A stretch of 64,000 nucleotides of DNA, taken from positions 62,001 through 126,000 of the forward strand of contig NZ_WKJJ01000006.1 in the NCBI RefSeq assembly GCF_009674485.1. Direction: 5' to 3'. How positions within the stretch are numbered: position 1 is the first letter of the stretch; each line of letters begins with the position of its first letter. The position numbers and the translations under genes were made by a program. Below, piece by piece: positions 31,849 to 42,000 of this stretch. This stretch comes from Pseudoduganella rivuli (lineage in GTDB: Bacteria; Pseudomonadota; Gammaproteobacteria; Burkholderiales; Burkholderiaceae_D). The notes beneath the pieces are model-generated. The model saw nothing but the letters and a program-made list of their open reading frames with translations. It was not told the DNA's origin and made no database searches.

Positions 31849-32111
31849 TTTTCTCCTTCATCGGACGCCGTGGCGTAATCGCGCCACAGCACATACCAGG
31901 CCAGCGCCGCCAGCAGCAGCGCATCGCCATACGTGGGCGCGGGAACGCGCCCGAACAGGGGGCCGAGCACGATGTCGACCGCCCCCGTCGTCAACAACAG
32001 CCATGCCACGCGCGTGGTGGGCGCGGTATGCCGTCCCATCCGGTTGATGGCGACAAACAAGCCGCGGCACAGGATCAGCAGCGCTGCCGCAAAATAAACC
32101 GACAGCAGCAT
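31845..32111 (-). CDS. Small membrane protein of the lysis cassette, 88 aa
   Basis: Three hydrophobic segments (residues 2-20, 35-53, 62-76) and a charged C-terminus (ASDEGEK). The ATG overlaps the upstream stop by one base (TGATG). Probably a second holin or antiholin; not assigned to a family. Confidence 0.65.
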   Translation of the reverse strand: MLLSVYFAAALLILCRGLFVAINRMGRHTAPTTRVAWLLLTTGAVDIVLGPLFGRVPAPTYGDALLLAALAWYVLWRDYATASDEGEK

Positions 32112-32473
32112 CACGCACCTCCCACCAGCGAACGCAGGCGCTTCAATCCCGCTGGAATCAGCGCCTGCGACGCGATCCCCAGCGCAGCGCCGCCGGCCAG
32201 GCGCAAGAAGTCGCCCAGCGATTGCAGCCACGGAAAATAATGCAGCGCGGCCGCCGCGATCACGGGCGCAAAAAAACCCGCCAGCAGTGCGGAGCCCGCC
32301 ACTGTGCCGGCGATCTTCAGCGCCGGCATCGGCGGCAGGTAAGACAGCGACACCAGGCCGCCGAAAAAGCCGGCCAGCAAGGCGTCGTATTGCACGCCGA
32401 AAACGGAGCCGCTCAGCGTGATGGTGCCTGCGGCGATGGCGATCGACGCAGTGGAACTTGCCGGTTCTGCCAT
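32111..32473 (-). CDS. Putative holin, 120 aa
   Basis: Start at the ATG with AAGGAG. Hydrophobic throughout: helices at about 10-28, 33-50, 55-80 and 90-105, with a short basic C-terminus (GLKRLRSLVGG). Position directly after gpD and before the other lysis genes fits a class I or II holin. Sequence family not recognised with certainty. Confidence 0.68.
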   Translation of the reverse strand: MAEPASSTASIAIAAGTITLSGSVFGVQYDALLAGFFGGLVSLSYLPPMPALKIAGTVAGSALLAGFFAPVIAAAALHYFPWLQSLGDFLRLAGGAALGIASQALIPAGLKRLRSLVGGA

Positions 32474-32497
32474 ACATTCTCCTTTCATCAATCAGTA

Positions 32498-33541
32498 TTA
32501 ATGGGATGGCGGCGCAGCCGCCAGCGCAGACCCGGCCTTGCCGCCCCGTGCCGTCCCCGATTTGCCGCCATTGCCGGCGTTGACGGTCACCAGCATCTGC
32601 CACGACTTGCCGGCAAACGTGTGCTCGACGGCGCCGACCAGGTATTCGCCATTCAATCCCTCCCTGAAATCCTTCAGCACCAGCCGCCGTTCCGCGCCAA
32701 TGGCGGGGTCGCCCGGCATGTCCAATTGGCCGCTGGCGGTGCCCCGGTTCAGCGCCGCCAATCCCGCATCGGCCGCAGCCTGCGCCGCCGCCGCATCGGT
32801 ATGAGGATGGCGGTCCGCAAGCTCGGCGCCGCCCTGCGTTGCGCCGGCGTTCACAGCGCGCGCCTGCGTCTGCTTGCCGGTGGCATGGTCGTGGCTGTAC
32901 GTATTCACGGCCGATACCAGGGCGCGGTCCGCAAACGTGAAGCTGTAGCGCGACAGCATGCCGGGCGTCACTTCGATCACCGGCAAGTCTTCGCCGCTGG
33001 CGGACTTGCCCGCGCCGCGCGGCAGCACCAGCAACTTGTTGTCCTTGACGGCGGCGGTGGCGCCATACAGCCGCGCCAGCCGCGTGATAAAGCTCACATC
33101 GCTTTCACGCAACTGGTCGGCGCGCGCCACCTGCGCCTGCACGCGGCACACGGGAATCCACCCATGGCGCCGCGCGATACGGTCGGTGATGTTTTCCAGC
33201 GTGGTGTTTTCAAACGCCTGGTCGCGCTGGCTTTTCGCGTCCTTGCGCAAGTCCGCGCTTTTACCGCGCACGGTCATGGTCATCGGCGAACTCTCCATGA
33301 CGACTTCGTCGATCCGGTACAGGCCGAGGAAATGCAGATCGCTGTCCATCCGCCCCAGCGATATCCGCAGCATCGCGCCCTTGGGTGGCAACGCGACCTT
33401 GCCGTCGCGGTCGTCGATCTTCAGCTCGCACGTGTCGGCGGCCAGCCCGGGCTTGTCGGTCAGCCGCAGAAAGACCAGCCGGTCGTTCAGCAGCGGCGTG
33501 ATGTCGACGCCATCCGCCTCGATGTGGAATCGTGCCCGCAT
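32498..33541 (-). CDS. Phage late control protein D (gpD), tail hub
   Basis: 347 residues. gpD family: MRARFHIEADGVDIT start, DTCELKIDDRDG, a FENTTLENITDRIARRHGW segment and EVTPGMLSRYSF. gpD corresponds to the T4 gp27-like hub that links the tube end to the spike. GAGGGG precedes the ATG. The last 25 residues are Gly/Ala/Ser/Pro low complexity. 8 bp after gpX. Confidence 0.92.
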   Translation of the reverse strand: MRARFHIEADGVDITPLLNDRLVFLRLTDKPGLAADTCELKIDDRDGKVALPPKGAMLRISLGRMDSDLHFLGLYRIDEVVMESSPMTMTVRGKSADLRKDAKSQRDQAFENTTLENITDRIARRHGWIPVCRVQAQVARADQLRESDVSFITRLARLYGATAAVKDNKLLVLPRGAGKSASGEDLPVIEVTPGMLSRYSFTFADRALVSAVNTYSHDHATGKQTQARAVNAGATQGGAELADRHPHTDAAAAQAAADAGLAALNRGTASGQLDMPGDPAIGAERRLVLKDFREGLNGEYLVGAVEHTFAGKSWQMLVTVNAGNGGKSGTARGGKAGSALAAAPPSH

Positions 33542-33549
33542 GGTTCCCC

Positions 33550-33756
33550 TCACGTCCAAAGCTGGATGGTGTGCGCCTGCCGCGGCGCCAGGTCCGGCAG
33601 CGTGATCAGCACGCCGGCAGCGAATGGCTGCGGCAACGCCGCCAGTCCTGGGTTGGCGCCGTACACGGCTTCCACCACGCCCTGCAAGTGGCCGTAATGC
33701 GCGTGGCACAGCGTGTCGAGCATGTCGCCGTCACAGCTTCTGATAATCGTCGCCAT
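33550..33756 (-). CDS. Tail protein X (gpX), LysM-like
   Basis: 68 residues. MATIIRSCDGDMLDTLCHAHYG followed by VVEAVYGANPGLA matches gpX, a small LysM-type tail protein. Its start lies 26 bp inside the end of the gpU gene. Confidence 0.88.
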   Translation of the reverse strand: MATIIRSCDGDMLDTLCHAHYGHLQGVVEAVYGANPGLAALPQPFAAGVLITLPDLAPRQAHTIQLWT

Positions 33757-34645
33757 AGCGTTTGAACTCCAGTGTGTAGGTTTGTTTGCGCGCATGGCCG
33801 CCTGCGATCAGGTAGCTGCGCTCTTCCGTCAGGCTGGTCATGTACCAGCGGCCCAGCAATTCGCCGGACCCCGTCGACAATTGCAGCGGCTTCAAGGCCA
33901 GGCCCAGTTTGCGCAACAGCGCCAGTTCATCGGCGCCGGCGTTTCCCTTTCCCAAGGTCATGCGGTGAGACAGGTAGACGGCGCCGCTGAGCGTCAGCGT
34001 TTCCGAACCCTGGCCGACCGCTTGCGCCGCATCGGGCCGTCCCAGGCGCGGCACGCTGTCGATGCCGAACGCGGTTTGCCGCCGCAACAAGTCGAATGCC
34101 GTGGCGGACAATCCGAAGTAAAAGCCATCGCCTGCCGGCGGCATCAAGACCAGCAAATGCCTGGTCGCCTCCGTCGCCCCCGCCAGCCGGGGCACCGCCG
34201 GCGTCAGTTGCGACGACGGTTTCACCTCGGCCACGGCGGCAGGCGTAGCGGGCTGCCCCGCCGTGCCGAAAACACCCAGCTTCCTGCCCAGCCCCGCCAC
34301 CGATGCCTGCAGGCGTTCACCCGCGTCCTTGATCGCGGCAATGCCACTGGCGGCGAACCGGTCGGCAGCGGCGGACAGCACGCCCGTGCCGCGCTTGACC
34401 GCCGCCGCTTCCGCCGCAGGCAGCACGTGGTTCCATGCTGCCGATGCGGACGCGGCCAGTTTACCGGCGCGGTCGATATGGCCGGCGGCCGTACCGATCC
34501 ATTGCGCAGCCTTCAGCGCCTGCCCGTTGACCTGCTTTTCCAGCCCGCCCGCTTTTTGCTTCAACGCCGCCTCGGCCTGCCGCACCCGCTCGGCCGCTTT
34601 GGCCGCCTCGCCAGTCGCCTGGCGGATCCAGCTGTCTATGCTCAT
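33731..34645 (-). CDS. Tail protein U (gpU) with N-terminal helical extension
   Basis: 304 residues. The C-terminal part (about 165-304) is gpU: HLLVLMPPAGDGFYFGLSATAFDLLRRQ to QTYTLEFKRYGDDYQKL. P2 gpU is about 160 residues, so residues 1-160 are extra: Ala/Lys/Glu-rich coiled-coil helix plus a Pro/Thr linker. gpU caps or helps complete the tail tube. ATGA overlap with the tape-measure gene. Confidence 0.87.
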   Translation of the reverse strand: MSIDSWIRQATGEAAKAAERVRQAEAALKQKAGGLEKQVNGQALKAAQWIGTAAGHIDRAGKLAASASAAWNHVLPAAEAAAVKRGTGVLSAAADRFAASGIAAIKDAGERLQASVAGLGRKLGVFGTAGQPATPAAVAEVKPSSQLTPAVPRLAGATEATRHLLVLMPPAGDGFYFGLSATAFDLLRRQTAFGIDSVPRLGRPDAAQAVGQGSETLTLSGAVYLSHRMTLGKGNAGADELALLRKLGLALKPLQLSTGSGELLGRWYMTSLTEERSYLIAGGHARKQTYTLEFKRYGDDYQKL

Positions 34646-36783
34646 GTTGCGATTCCTCCCGCAGTCAGGGGTGCATCAAACAGCGACGAACGCTGTTGCT
34701 GGCCCTGGAATTGATCGAATAATTGCCGCAGGTACGGCATCAGTTCTTCGGCGATGCGGCGCGGTTCGCGCACGTCGCCCTGGACGGTGACGGTGATGTT
34801 GGGATTGAAGTGCAGTTGCGGCGCGGGCTGCGGCATGGCAGGGGCGCAAGGCTGGCACTTGCCCGGAGCACCAGCTGGCGCCAGTTGCTGAGAGGAGATT
34901 GCGTTAGCCTGCGGCATGGACTCCCTGGCGGCGGCCGTAGCGGATACGCCCCCGACGCCGTGCCGCGTTGCATCAACGGTCACCGCTGTCGCCGCCAGTG
35001 CGGCTCCGGGCAAGACTGCCGACAGCCTGGCCGCGGCCGTGGGCTGTGAAGGGGCTCCCGCCGCCTTTGCCGGCGTATTTCCCGGAACAGCGGCAACCGC
35101 CGAAGCTGGCGGCGCTACTACGCCCGGTGAGGCTTTCCCGGCCCGTTTCTTTTCCTCTGCCTTTGCCTCTTCTTCGGACGTGCCAAACATCTGATACAGC
35201 GCATGTCCAGCAGCGGCACCGCCGGCAATGCCGATCCCCGGGACCAGCACGCCGCCGATCACGGCGCCGGCCGCCATCGCGAGGCCCATTTTGATGCCCC
35301 GCTTGCGCTCCGCCTCCGAGTTCCCCCGCAACACGGCATCGGCCGCCTGATACGTGCCCCAGGCAGCGCCGATCAGCGACGCCCCCCGTACCAACAAGCC
35401 GGCGCGGGACACCGCTGTCCGCGCAAGCGCTCTTCCCGGCATCCTGCTCGCCAGGCTCCTGGCCCGCGCCGCCAAACCACGCTCCCGGGCAGGAATCTCG
35501 GTTCCCATTCCAGGAGGTCGTTGCAACTGCTGCGGCATCTGCGCATTACGCGGCTGCCCGCGTGCCGCGGCCCGCGATGCGGCCGCTGTGCGCCGCGCCT
35601 TCCGGCCCTTGCCGCCACCGGGATCCAAGCCCAATCCCGCACCGCCCGGCCAGTTCGTGACCAGCACCGGCTGCGGAGATCCCGCAGCCCCCGCGGCCAT
35701 TCCGCCAGCGGCTTTGCCATTGCCAAACAAGCCCTTGCCAGCCGATACGACGCCGGATGCCATGCTCCTTGCCGCCATCGCCGCCAGAACGGTACCCACG
35801 ACCGTCACCGCAACCGCACCCACCTTGACTGCCGCTGGATTTTCCGTGGCCAGCGCCCCCGCGCTCACGGCAAGGTCCTTGAGCGCCCCGGCCGCGGCGT
35901 CGGTGGCCGGTTTCAATACATTGCCCACCTCCACCGACGCGTCGCGGACAGCGTCCCCTGTTTGCTGCCACTTCGCACCGGACAGCCCGCGCTGTGCCCG
36001 CTGGTCGCGGTTCAGCATGTCGTCATCGACGGTCTCGATACCGTCTTTCAGGTCGGACTCATTCTTGACCTTGGCAATGGCCCGCTGTCTCGCAGCGGCA
36101 CTCCCATTGCCCAACGACTTTTGCAAATCCTGGTGAATATGGCTGGCGGCGGAACTGGCGCTGCCATATCGATCCATGCCTTTATGCAGCATGGCAAGCG
36201 CCCGCTGGGCCGCATTGGTGTCGGTGTAGCCGATGAACTTCAAGTCATCCAGCAGCACCTGCACAGCCTTGACCAGTTCGGTGCCCTCGACACCGTTATC
36301 CTTGCTAAATGCCGCCAGGCGCGACAGCGCGACCGGCATTGCCTTGGCGTCGACGCCGAAGTCCTTGTTCAGCCGCGCCACCAGCGCGGCCGACGCGCCC
36401 GCATCGGCTTTCTGCCCTACCGCGAATTTCGCCATCACGGGAGCAAGCGCCAGCGCATCGGCATACTTCAAATCGCCAAGCATTTGTCCGATGGCGGGGC
36501 CCAGCACATTACGGTCCAGGCCCTCCTGCTGCGCCACCTTCGAGATTTCCCCCGCCACCGTGCGTTCTAGCGCCTCATCCACCTCTGCTACCCGCCCCGT
36601 GGCAACCTGCGCTTGCCTCAGCCGTAATACGGCAATATCCCGGATGATGGCCTGGTAGGTGGCGGCATTCGTTTCCGCCTTTGCAAAAATGCTGCCGATG
36701 GCGGCGGGGCCGCCATCCTTCAGCGTCGTACCAAGCTCGATCCGGTCCTTGCCATTTGCCACCAGTTCGTCATTACCCGCCAT
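34642..36783 (-). CDS. Tail tape-measure protein (gpT)
   Basis: 713 residues; sets tail length. The N-terminal two-fifths match the tape-measure core (LGTTLKDGGPAAIGSIFAKAE). Central hydrophobic stretches follow (about 300-340 and 480-530), then Ala/Pro-rich linkers, and a C-terminal MTVTVQGD-like segment with a CQPC motif near residue 668. AAGGAGG precedes the ATG. Slightly shorter than P2 gpT (815), predicting a somewhat shorter tail. Overlaps the gpE-like frame by 11 bp. Confidence 0.9.
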   Translation of the reverse strand: MAGNDELVANGKDRIELGTTLKDGGPAAIGSIFAKAETNAATYQAIIRDIAVLRLRQAQVATGRVAEVDEALERTVAGEISKVAQQEGLDRNVLGPAIGQMLGDLKYADALALAPVMAKFAVGQKADAGASAALVARLNKDFGVDAKAMPVALSRLAAFSKDNGVEGTELVKAVQVLLDDLKFIGYTDTNAAQRALAMLHKGMDRYGSASSAASHIHQDLQKSLGNGSAAARQRAIAKVKNESDLKDGIETVDDDMLNRDQRAQRGLSGAKWQQTGDAVRDASVEVGNVLKPATDAAAGALKDLAVSAGALATENPAAVKVGAVAVTVVGTVLAAMAARSMASGVVSAGKGLFGNGKAAGGMAAGAAGSPQPVLVTNWPGGAGLGLDPGGGKGRKARRTAAASRAAARGQPRNAQMPQQLQRPPGMGTEIPARERGLAARARSLASRMPGRALARTAVSRAGLLVRGASLIGAAWGTYQAADAVLRGNSEAERKRGIKMGLAMAAGAVIGGVLVPGIGIAGGAAAGHALYQMFGTSEEEAKAEEKKRAGKASPGVVAPPASAVAAVPGNTPAKAAGAPSQPTAAARLSAVLPGAALAATAVTVDATRHGVGGVSATAAARESMPQANAISSQQLAPAGAPGKCQPCAPAMPQPAPQLHFNPNITVTVQGDVREPRRIAEELMPYLRQLFDQFQGQQQRSSLFDAPLTAGGIAT

Positions 36784-36928
36784 CTGCGTGTCCTCCTTCC
36801 TCACCCCGTTCCAGCCACCACAACATGTCTTCCAGCGTCATGCGGTCAATTTCCGATGGCTGGAACGCGTACTCAGTCGCCAACCGCTGCGCCAGACTGC
36901 GCACCTGCTGCGGCGTCAGGCGCAGCAT
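36773..36928 (-). CDS. GpE-like tail-chaperone extension in a shifted frame
   Basis: 51 codons from the first ATG in this frame to a TAA inside the tape-measure start: MLRLTPQQVRSLAQRLATEY, then FQPSEIDRMTLEDMLWWLERG. The EID-M-L--ML-WLER pattern is typical of GpE/tail assembly chaperone extensions. The frame is +1 (equivalently -2) to the preceding tail chaperone and overlaps its last 56 bp. It is open back to about 36972, and its own ATG has no ribosome site. Expression by programmed frameshift, as for P2 E/E' or Mu gp41/42, is therefore more likely than independent initiation. Confidence 0.7.
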   Translation of the reverse strand: MLRLTPQQVRSLAQRLATEYAFQPSEIDRMTLEDMLWWLERGEEGGHADGG

Positions 36929-37211
36929 CGGAAACCAGCCGAAAGTACGCTTCCTGGATGCGGTTGTAGTCGGTCAGTTTCAGCTGTTCGAGATCGGCCG
37001 GCGCCACCTGCATCAAGCTGGCGAACAGCGCCAACTCGCGCTCTTCCACATCGTTCGGATGCAGGCGCTGCGCGGCGCGCATGTCGCGCACCGTGGGCGC
37101 GCGCAGCACGGCCTGGTTGGATTTGACGCCGTTGAACGATTCAGGGCGCGACAGCGTGACCGTCACCGCGTCCGTACCGGGACGCAGCCATTGCGGAACA
37201 TTTTTTTCCAT
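36873..37211 (-). CDS. Tail assembly chaperone (gpE-like)
   Basis: 112 residues. TVTLSRPESFNGVKSNQAVLRAPTVRDMRAAQRL matches the phage tail assembly family (Mu gp41 / P2 gpE class). Ends in an Ala/Gly-rich tail that the shifted frame replaces. Binds the tape measure before tube assembly in relatives. Terminator 37231-37254 lies just upstream. Confidence 0.87.
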   Translation of the reverse strand: MEKNVPQWLRPGTDAVTVTLSRPESFNGVKSNQAVLRAPTVRDMRAAQRLHPNDVEERELALFASLMQVAPADLEQLKLTDYNRIQEAYFRLVSDAAPDAAAGAQSGAAVGD

Positions 37212-37222
37212 ATCAGTCTTTC

Positions 37223-37254
37223 AAAAAAAAACGCCCGGCGCTGTGGCCGGGCGT
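37223..37254 (-). terminator. Intra-operon terminator after the tube gene
   Basis: 9-bp arms (37231-37239 and 37246-37254); on the minus strand followed by eight T. It lies between the tube gene and the tail chaperone, so downstream genes need read-through; it may also keep sheath and tube in excess. Confidence 0.85.
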
Positions 37255-37283
37255 GGAGTCAATCAGTGAAGATGCGGAATGAA

Positions 37284-37787
37284 TCAGGCGCCCAGCGCGG
37301 CGCGCACATCCGCCAGCTGGTCCTTGCCGTCGACGAAGCGGATGCCGGCCACCGGATCGATTTCAAACACGGTGGCGCCATCGACTTCCAGCTTGTAATA
37401 GCTGCAGTTGACGGTGTATTTGGTTTCGCCCTTTTCGCCGGTTTTCCAGTCGCCCATGTCGACGTCATACAGCGTGCCGCTGAACGTGGCCACGGCCGCC
37501 ACCACGGCGCCTTTCTGGTCGCGGAACGCGCCTCGGAACGTGCCCTTGAACGCGGAAGCATCGGACAGGCCGAAATGCTTCAGCACGTCCTTGGCCACGC
37601 CCGCCATCGAGAACGCGGCGTCCATCGCTTCCAGGCCGACGTCCATCTTGACCGGGGCGTCCATGCCGCCGGCACGGTAGTCTTCGGTTTTGACTTTCAG
37701 CTTCGGCAGGGTCAGTTGGGTGGCGACACCGGCGTAGCTGGTGCCGTCGACGAACAGGTTGAAGTTGTACAGGGTTTGCGGAATCAT
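37284..37787 (-). CDS. Major tail tube protein (gpFII)
   Basis: 167 residues. MIPQTLYNFNLFVDGTSYAG start, LTLPKLKVKTEDYRAGGMDAPV and YTVNCSYYKLEVDG mark the P2 FII family. Builds the rigid inner tube. AGGAGAG precedes the ATG. 34 bp after the sheath gene. Confidence 0.95.
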   Translation of the reverse strand: MIPQTLYNFNLFVDGTSYAGVATQLTLPKLKVKTEDYRAGGMDAPVKMDVGLEAMDAAFSMAGVAKDVLKHFGLSDASAFKGTFRGAFRDQKGAVVAAVATFSGTLYDVDMGDWKTGEKGETKYTVNCSYYKLEVDGATVFEIDPVAGIRFVDGKDQLADVRAALGA

Positions 37788-37821
37788 ATTTTCTCTCCTA
37801 ATGGTCAGGGGTGTTCAGTGA

Positions 37822-38991
37822 TCAGTTGGCGGTGTCCAGCACTTCGGTGACCCACTGGTTGGTCACTTCGACGCGGAAGTTCGGGTTTTCAGCCGGCGGC
37901 ACATCGGTGAAGCGGATGTTCCAGTACACCTTGCCCTGCTCCAGCTGGCTGGCCGAGTTCAGTTCAGGGTCGGCATACACTTCGAAATTGATGATGCAGC
38001 CTGCATTGCGCAGGTCGCGCATGAAGGCGTTCAGACCTTCGGTCACGTCTTTCACGTAGGTGCGCGTGATGCCGCGGTCCACCGCCCATTTGTGCGCATA
38101 CAGGATCGCGTCCATCACCATGTCGGTGGTGCGCACGCGGGTCACGAACGCCCATTTGGGGTCGGCCGACAAGGTGCGGTTGCCCCACAGGCGGAAGCCG
38201 CCATCGCGGATAATGGTGGCGACCTTGGCCTGGTTCAGCAGGTTGGCGCGGCAGGTTTCATCGCCGTCGAGGAATTCCACCGGGCGTTTGGTGCCGGTGA
38301 CGCCCACCATTTCCTTGTTCGATGGCGAGACCCAGAAGCCATACTCGGCATCGGTCCATGCGAACAGGCCGGCCGTGGCGGCCGACGCCGGCGCATCGAT
38401 GTCCGCGCTGGTGGCGGAGTCCCACAGGCGCACACCCGGATCGACCAGGTACAGGCGCTTGCTGCCGAAGTGCTGCGCATGGGCGACGGCGGCATCGTCG
38501 GTGGTGTTGGGGCCGTCGATGATGGCAATGGCGCGCAGCTTGCCCGCCAGGCCGTCCATTTCCGTGGCCACCGCCTGCGTGGCCGAATGGCCCGGCGCCA
38601 CCAGCAGGCGCGGATGCAGGCCCAGTACCGACTTGGCGTCGAGCAGCGCCTGCAGGCCGGTACGGGCGCCCTGCGCGGTCACGCCGCCAATCACGGCGGT
38701 CGCCTGCGCCGCCGCATCGGCCGCCTTGGCCACGCCGACAGCGGCCACCACGGCGCTGGTGCGGGCATAGATGGCGCGCAGCGATTTATACATCGCGCTG
38801 TCGGCGCCGAACGCCGCCGCGGCCTCACGCAGCGACGTGATTTTCACCGGCGTGTTGGGCGCGGCCAAGCCGGCGGCCGGCGTGTAGCTGTCCACCAGGC
38901 CGATCACCGAGCTCGATGGGGTGGCAATGGCGCGCGGGCCGGTGTCGACCAGGGTAACGGTGACGCCGTGGAAGAAAGAGGTTGCTGGCAT
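37822..38991 (-). CDS. Tail sheath protein (gpFI)
   Basis: 389 residues. Starts FFHGVTVTLVDTGPRAIATPSSSVIGLVD and has SNKEMVGVTG, ANLLNQAKVATIIRDGGFRLWGNRTL and a C-terminal domain with FEVYADPELNSASQLEQGKVYWNIRF, all characteristic of contractile sheaths. AAGGAG precedes the ATG. Contraction of this sheath drives the tube through the target envelope. Confidence 0.95.
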   Translation of the reverse strand: MPATSFFHGVTVTLVDTGPRAIATPSSSVIGLVDSYTPAAGLAAPNTPVKITSLREAAAAFGADSAMYKSLRAIYARTSAVVAAVGVAKAADAAAQATAVIGGVTAQGARTGLQALLDAKSVLGLHPRLLVAPGHSATQAVATEMDGLAGKLRAIAIIDGPNTTDDAAVAHAQHFGSKRLYLVDPGVRLWDSATSADIDAPASAATAGLFAWTDAEYGFWVSPSNKEMVGVTGTKRPVEFLDGDETCRANLLNQAKVATIIRDGGFRLWGNRTLSADPKWAFVTRVRTTDMVMDAILYAHKWAVDRGITRTYVKDVTEGLNAFMRDLRNAGCIINFEVYADPELNSASQLEQGKVYWNIRFTDVPPAENPNFRVEVTNQWVTEVLDTAN

Positions 38992-39010
38992 GTGTTGCTC
39001 CTTTTAGAAA

Positions 39011-39035
39011 TAAAAAAACCCGCTCGGGGCGGGTT
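39011..39035 (-). terminator. Intra-operon terminator after the tail fibre gene
   Basis: AACCCGC / GCGGGTT 7-bp arms (39017-39023, 39029-39035), seven T follow on the minus strand. Lies between the fibre gene and the sheath gene. Confidence 0.85.
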
Positions 39036-39059
39036 GAAAGAAATTCGTTATATACAAAA

Positions 39060-42000
39060 TTACTGCGCGACCTCAACTAAAGAAACGATAGGACTGGCCA
39101 TGCCCTGTGTCCGGGTATTACCTTTTGAGGTCATGAACGCGTGAGACTGCGAAAACTGTGTCATCGTCGTGCCATTCACCACATGGCCCCGGGGGAACAT
39201 GGAACATACCTTGCCATTCTTCTTGATCGACGTGGTCGTGTCACAATAGCTGGTGCCATATTGCGTCCGCCCGAAGGCGGCAGGTTCCCGCTCCGTCACG
39301 TAGGTAAAGGAAAAAGCATTGCCATCAAAGTTCATCCTGCAGCGTGATGTATTGGATGCTATGCCGATAAGGATATGGCATCCATTCCCGGTAGGATTAA
39401 TTGGAGTGCTATTGCCATCCAATTCCTGTACGGTTCCCATCGTCAGCGTCCCATTGGACTCCACCATAGAGGAAACATAGGCACCCCAGGTACCTTGCGG
39501 CCGCCATACCCAGGCCCTGGTTGCGTCATAAGGGAAGATGCGAGCCATCGCACCGCCACCCAAATCGCGTTTTGCACCTTGCGTCACGTTCACACCGGCA
39601 TCGACAGTCAGCACCAATGCGATCGTGGTGGTGTTTATGCCGTAATTTAAAATGAACTTGTTGGTACCCGGAAGTTGAACCAATCCTGAATAGGTAGCAC
39701 CGCCCGCGTCTGAGTGGCTGACGTAAAGAATACCGACCGCAATATTCGTTCCGGATACAGCCATGGTTCGAACATTTAGATAGCCGTTGACCGTGTAAAC
39801 AGGGACCGCAATACATCTGGTGGAATCGATCTGCAGCCAACTTGATAAGCCCAAACCTGCCTGATGCGCCGCGTCTGAAACAAGTATTACCCCGGAACCA
39901 ATCGATATTGTGCTACCTGAAATGTTCAGTGCCCATGCAGTGGTGGAGTAAATGCCATTGTTAGAATTAGAAACCCCAGCTACCAAGACGACAGACGAGG
40001 AGTTTAAGACCATAGTCTGCACGTCCGTATAAACGCTTTCATTACTGCCTAACGCCAGAGTCGCGATTGCGCCCACACTCACAGCAGTCCCGGAGAGCGT
40101 CACGATGCACGCGCTGATCGCATACGATGGCCAAGTCTTCCACGTTAACAAAGCCGTCGTTGCAGACAATTTCTTTATAACAGGATTGCCTCCGGCAGCA
40201 TTATTAAAAACCATCACCGGAGCGCCAAAAGACAGCGAAGTACGAGAAAATGCTGTGACAAAAACATCACCAGCTAGTTGGCTTCCGCTGTTTTGGGAAC
40301 TGCTCAGCATCAAGGACGTATTGGCGTCCATTACAAGCACTTGCCCTGCTGCCTGATGGCCGTTTGGGTAGCTGACGGGACCTGACATTAATGCACCGGC
40401 CTCCGCCCCCTGCACGACATATCCCCACTCCCCTGCCACCGTCGCATTGCCTTGCAAATCAAAAACAGCACTGGACAGCGGTTCAAGAACGCAAATCAAC
40501 ACCCCTGCGGCATTCCGAACGCCATACTGGAATTCGTTACTCTGGTTGTACACCGACAAGACACCGCATCCCTTCACGCAAGTGTTCGCCGCAGGTAAAG
40601 TCACTGCCTGCATCGGTGCAACCGGCGTGGCCGTCAGCACACCCAGCGTATCCACTGTCAGTGTCACGCTGGCGTTTGCAGTAACGCCTCCTGCTCCCAG
40701 CGAAACCGACACCACAGGCGTGCCATTGGCCCTGCTGTACACCACGCAACGCACCACATTGCCGGGATACCCCCTGAAAATCGCAAAATCACCAGCAGCA
40801 GCGGTGATATTCGCCGCACCAGGCAGTACCAGCGAGGCGCTGTGCGCCAGGACAGCAGCGCCGCCAAACCGCACGGTACGTTCCGCCCCGCTATTCAGCG
40901 CTATTGCGGAAATCGTGGCAGCGCCCGTAACGTCGACCACGTTACCGGTCGCCGCCTGCAGATTCACTGTCGCAGCGCTGGCGATATCCGCACCCTTGGC
41001 TTCATCGATCGGACCGGTGAGTACACCACCATTGGTGGAAAGTGCATCGCTGACGCCGAGCGTCGCCACGGTGGTCGGCTTACCAGTGATGGATGTCCAG
41101 GCCGGCGGTGCAATCGCTACCGAAGTTGCGCCTGTTAATCGACCTTGCGCATCGACTGTAATCGCGGCAACCGCCGTTGACGAACCATAAGAACCCTGCG
41201 TGACCGATGTATTGGCCAGCCCCACCGTCGGATTCCCATTGACGCCATCGCCATTGGTCACCGTGATGCCCGTCCCCTGCACCAGCGACCGAACGGTACG
41301 CTGGCCGGCGGCGGTGCGGGCAATCAGCCCGGTACCTGACAAGCCCGCTTCCGCATTCAATTCCGCCGACGCCGGCTGCGCATCCGTAATGCCATAACCG
41401 CTCAATGTGGTCGGTTTGGACGTCACGGCGCTCCATGCCGGCGGCGTGACCGCTGTACTGGTCAGCGCCGTGACACGGCCTGTCGCGTCAATGGTCACCA
41501 CCGGCACTGTCGTGCCATTGCCGATCGGCCCCGTTGCAGTGACGATGCTGGACAACGCCACCGTCGGGTTTCCCAGCACGCCATCGCCATTGGTGACCGT
41601 GATGCCATTGCCTTGCGCCAGCGACCGCACGGCACGGGTCCCGGCAGCGGTGCGGGCAATCAGGCCGGTGCCCGTCAAACCGGCTTCGGCGTTCAGTTCA
41701 GTCGATGCCGGCTGCGCATCGGTAATGCCATAGCCAGCGAGCGTGGTTGGTTTGGACGTGACGGCAGTCCATGCCGGCGGCGTCACCGGTGTACTGGTCA
41801 GCGCCGTCACGCGCCCCGTCGCATCGATGGTCACCACCGGCACCGTCGTGCCCGTGCCGACCGGGCCGGTAGCGGAAACGATGTTGGCCAGTCCAATCGT
41901 ATTGCCCGATTTTTGCAGCCCCGTGCCGGCAGTCACCTGCCCCAATCCATTGAACTGCACAAACGTCAGCGCCGTCGTGCCAACAGAAATGGCGCCATTG

